Of a stretch of 5,265 nt of DNA, positions 4,662 through 5,265 are shown in pieces. Positions within the stretch are counted from its first letter, which is position 1. Every line of letters starts with the position of its first letter. The DNA lies in the NCBI GenBank assembly GCA_016931365.1, contig JAFGEY010000200.1:1-5265 (forward strand), in the 5' to 3' direction. The DNA comes from Anaerolineae bacterium. Its GTDB lineage: Bacteria > Chloroflexota > Anaerolineae > JAFGEY01. The position numbers and the translations under genes are program-made. The notes below the pieces were generated by a model. It did no database searches and was not told where the DNA came from. It worked only from the letters and a program-made list of their open reading frames with translations.

Positions 4662-5261
4662 TTAGGCCGCTTTTTGGAGTTGCTTGATGCGGCTTTCGAT
4701 GATCTTGCGCCGTTCTTCCACCGTCGCCGGGTTGCCCCGATCGAGGCGGGCGAGTGCGACTATCAGAACGCCTGCGCTGGTGATACGCGCAGCCGTCTTT
4801 TTGACCGTCGCCACCGCGCCGGTCTCAAAGTAGACGTCCCATGTCTGCTCGTACTCAGCCACGTCGGTCTCGGTCGGCTCTGCGACAGGCGCAGGTCCGA
4901 CTTGGGCTTTCTGCTTTGCCTTGACCGCCGCCTTACATGCCTGTTCTTCTGCCAGTCGTTCCTGCAGCAGCGACTCTTTCCACCGGTGCAGTTCGGCCTG
5001 GCAGGTCGGGCACAGCAAGCTGCGTTCTTCCGGGTCGGATGTGGGATGCTTCGATCCCCATCCGCGCAGCCATTCCTCGCCAGCCTGTGGTTGGGCCTGG
5101 CAGCGCGTGCAGCATTGATCCGCTCGCACCGCACGCGCCACTTCCCAGGAGATGTCCCAGTCGGAGATGGGGGTGAGGGGTACGGCCTCGACAGCAGGCT
5201 CGACCAGGCATTCCCACCCATCAGGCGCAGGAAAATCCTGGCCGTTCTGATAAGCCACCAT
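4662..5261 (-). CDS. 199-aa protein with a four-Cys cluster, possibly incomplete at the 5' end
   Basis: Residues 50-92 carry CCTRC and CPTCQAELH (Cys51, Cys54, Cys84, Cys87, with His92 nearby), a zinc-finger spacing that vaguely recalls the metal site of HNH nucleases, but the catalytic His-His-Asn pattern is not evident. Residues 93-120 form a charged, probably coiled-coil helix (ESLLQERLAEEQACKAAVKA), followed by a Pro/Glu linker and a C-terminal domain ending in a basic helix (EERRKIIESRIKQLQKAA). The ATG at 5261 is four bases from the window edge and the frame is still open there, so the true start may lie outside. It is followed by a 97-bp gap containing the hairpin leader of the next gene. 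Function not recognised. Confidence 0.78.
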   Translation of the reverse strand: MVAYQNGQDFPAPDGWECLVEPAVEAVPLTPISDWDISWEVARAVRADQCCTRCQAQPQAGEEWLRGWGSKHPTSDPEERSLLCPTCQAELHRWKESLLQERLAEEQACKAAVKAKQKAQVGPAPVAEPTETDVAEYEQTWDVYFETGAVATVKKTAARITSAGVLIVALARLDRGNPATVEERRKIIESRIKQLQKAA

Positions 5262-5265
5262 TATG

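Noticed and set aside
4662..5261. HNH endonuclease identity for the 199-aa protein
   Set aside because: The Cys pairs resemble the HNH metal knuckles, but the His-His and Asn catalytic pattern between them is not evident.

Overview
The window is compact, fairly GC-rich bacterial or phage/plasmid-type DNA. Almost all credible coding lies on the minus strand: ten minus-strand genes or gene parts and one broken plus-strand gene. Genes are short, start next to clear Shine-Dalgarno sequences (AGGAG or AAAGGA types) and mostly touch or overlap. There is no rRNA, tRNA, transposase, CRISPR array or recognisable core-metabolism gene, and no structural phage gene. This fits the accessory part of a phage, prophage, plasmid or integrated element. 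I cannot name a host from the sequence.

Layout, read right to left in the direction of transcription. (1) 5261-4662: a 199-aa protein with a four-cysteine cluster and a charged helical middle. (2) A leader with a perfect 11-bp hairpin, then 4564-4112, a 150-aa protein with a C-terminal Cys/His cluster. (3) 4128-3672: a disturbed region. A plus-strand XRE-type helix-turn-helix gene lacks its first helix. Its 5' end collides with the 5' end of an unidentified minus-strand ORF, which is followed by a terminator-like hairpin. (4) 3535-150: a tight seven-gene operon. In order it holds a DUF6884-like protein, a 144-aa unknown, a 75-aa Cys-rich protein, a 153-aa protein ending QLSLF, a 137-aa Zn-ribbon-like protein ending QLALF, a 304-aa protein with a possible kinase-like core, and a 151-aa unknown. 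(5) A second hairpin leader resembling that in (2), then the first 25 codons of another gene running off the left edge.

The strongest functional hint is that two adjacent, otherwise unrelated operon proteins end in a canonical bacterial sliding-clamp-binding pentapeptide (QL[S/D]LF type). Together with several small putative zinc-binding proteins, this suggests a module working at the replication clamp or on DNA, but no enzyme activity can be assigned. The other notable signal is the pair of related hairpin-plus-leader elements before two different genes, which look like a repeated cis-regulatory module.
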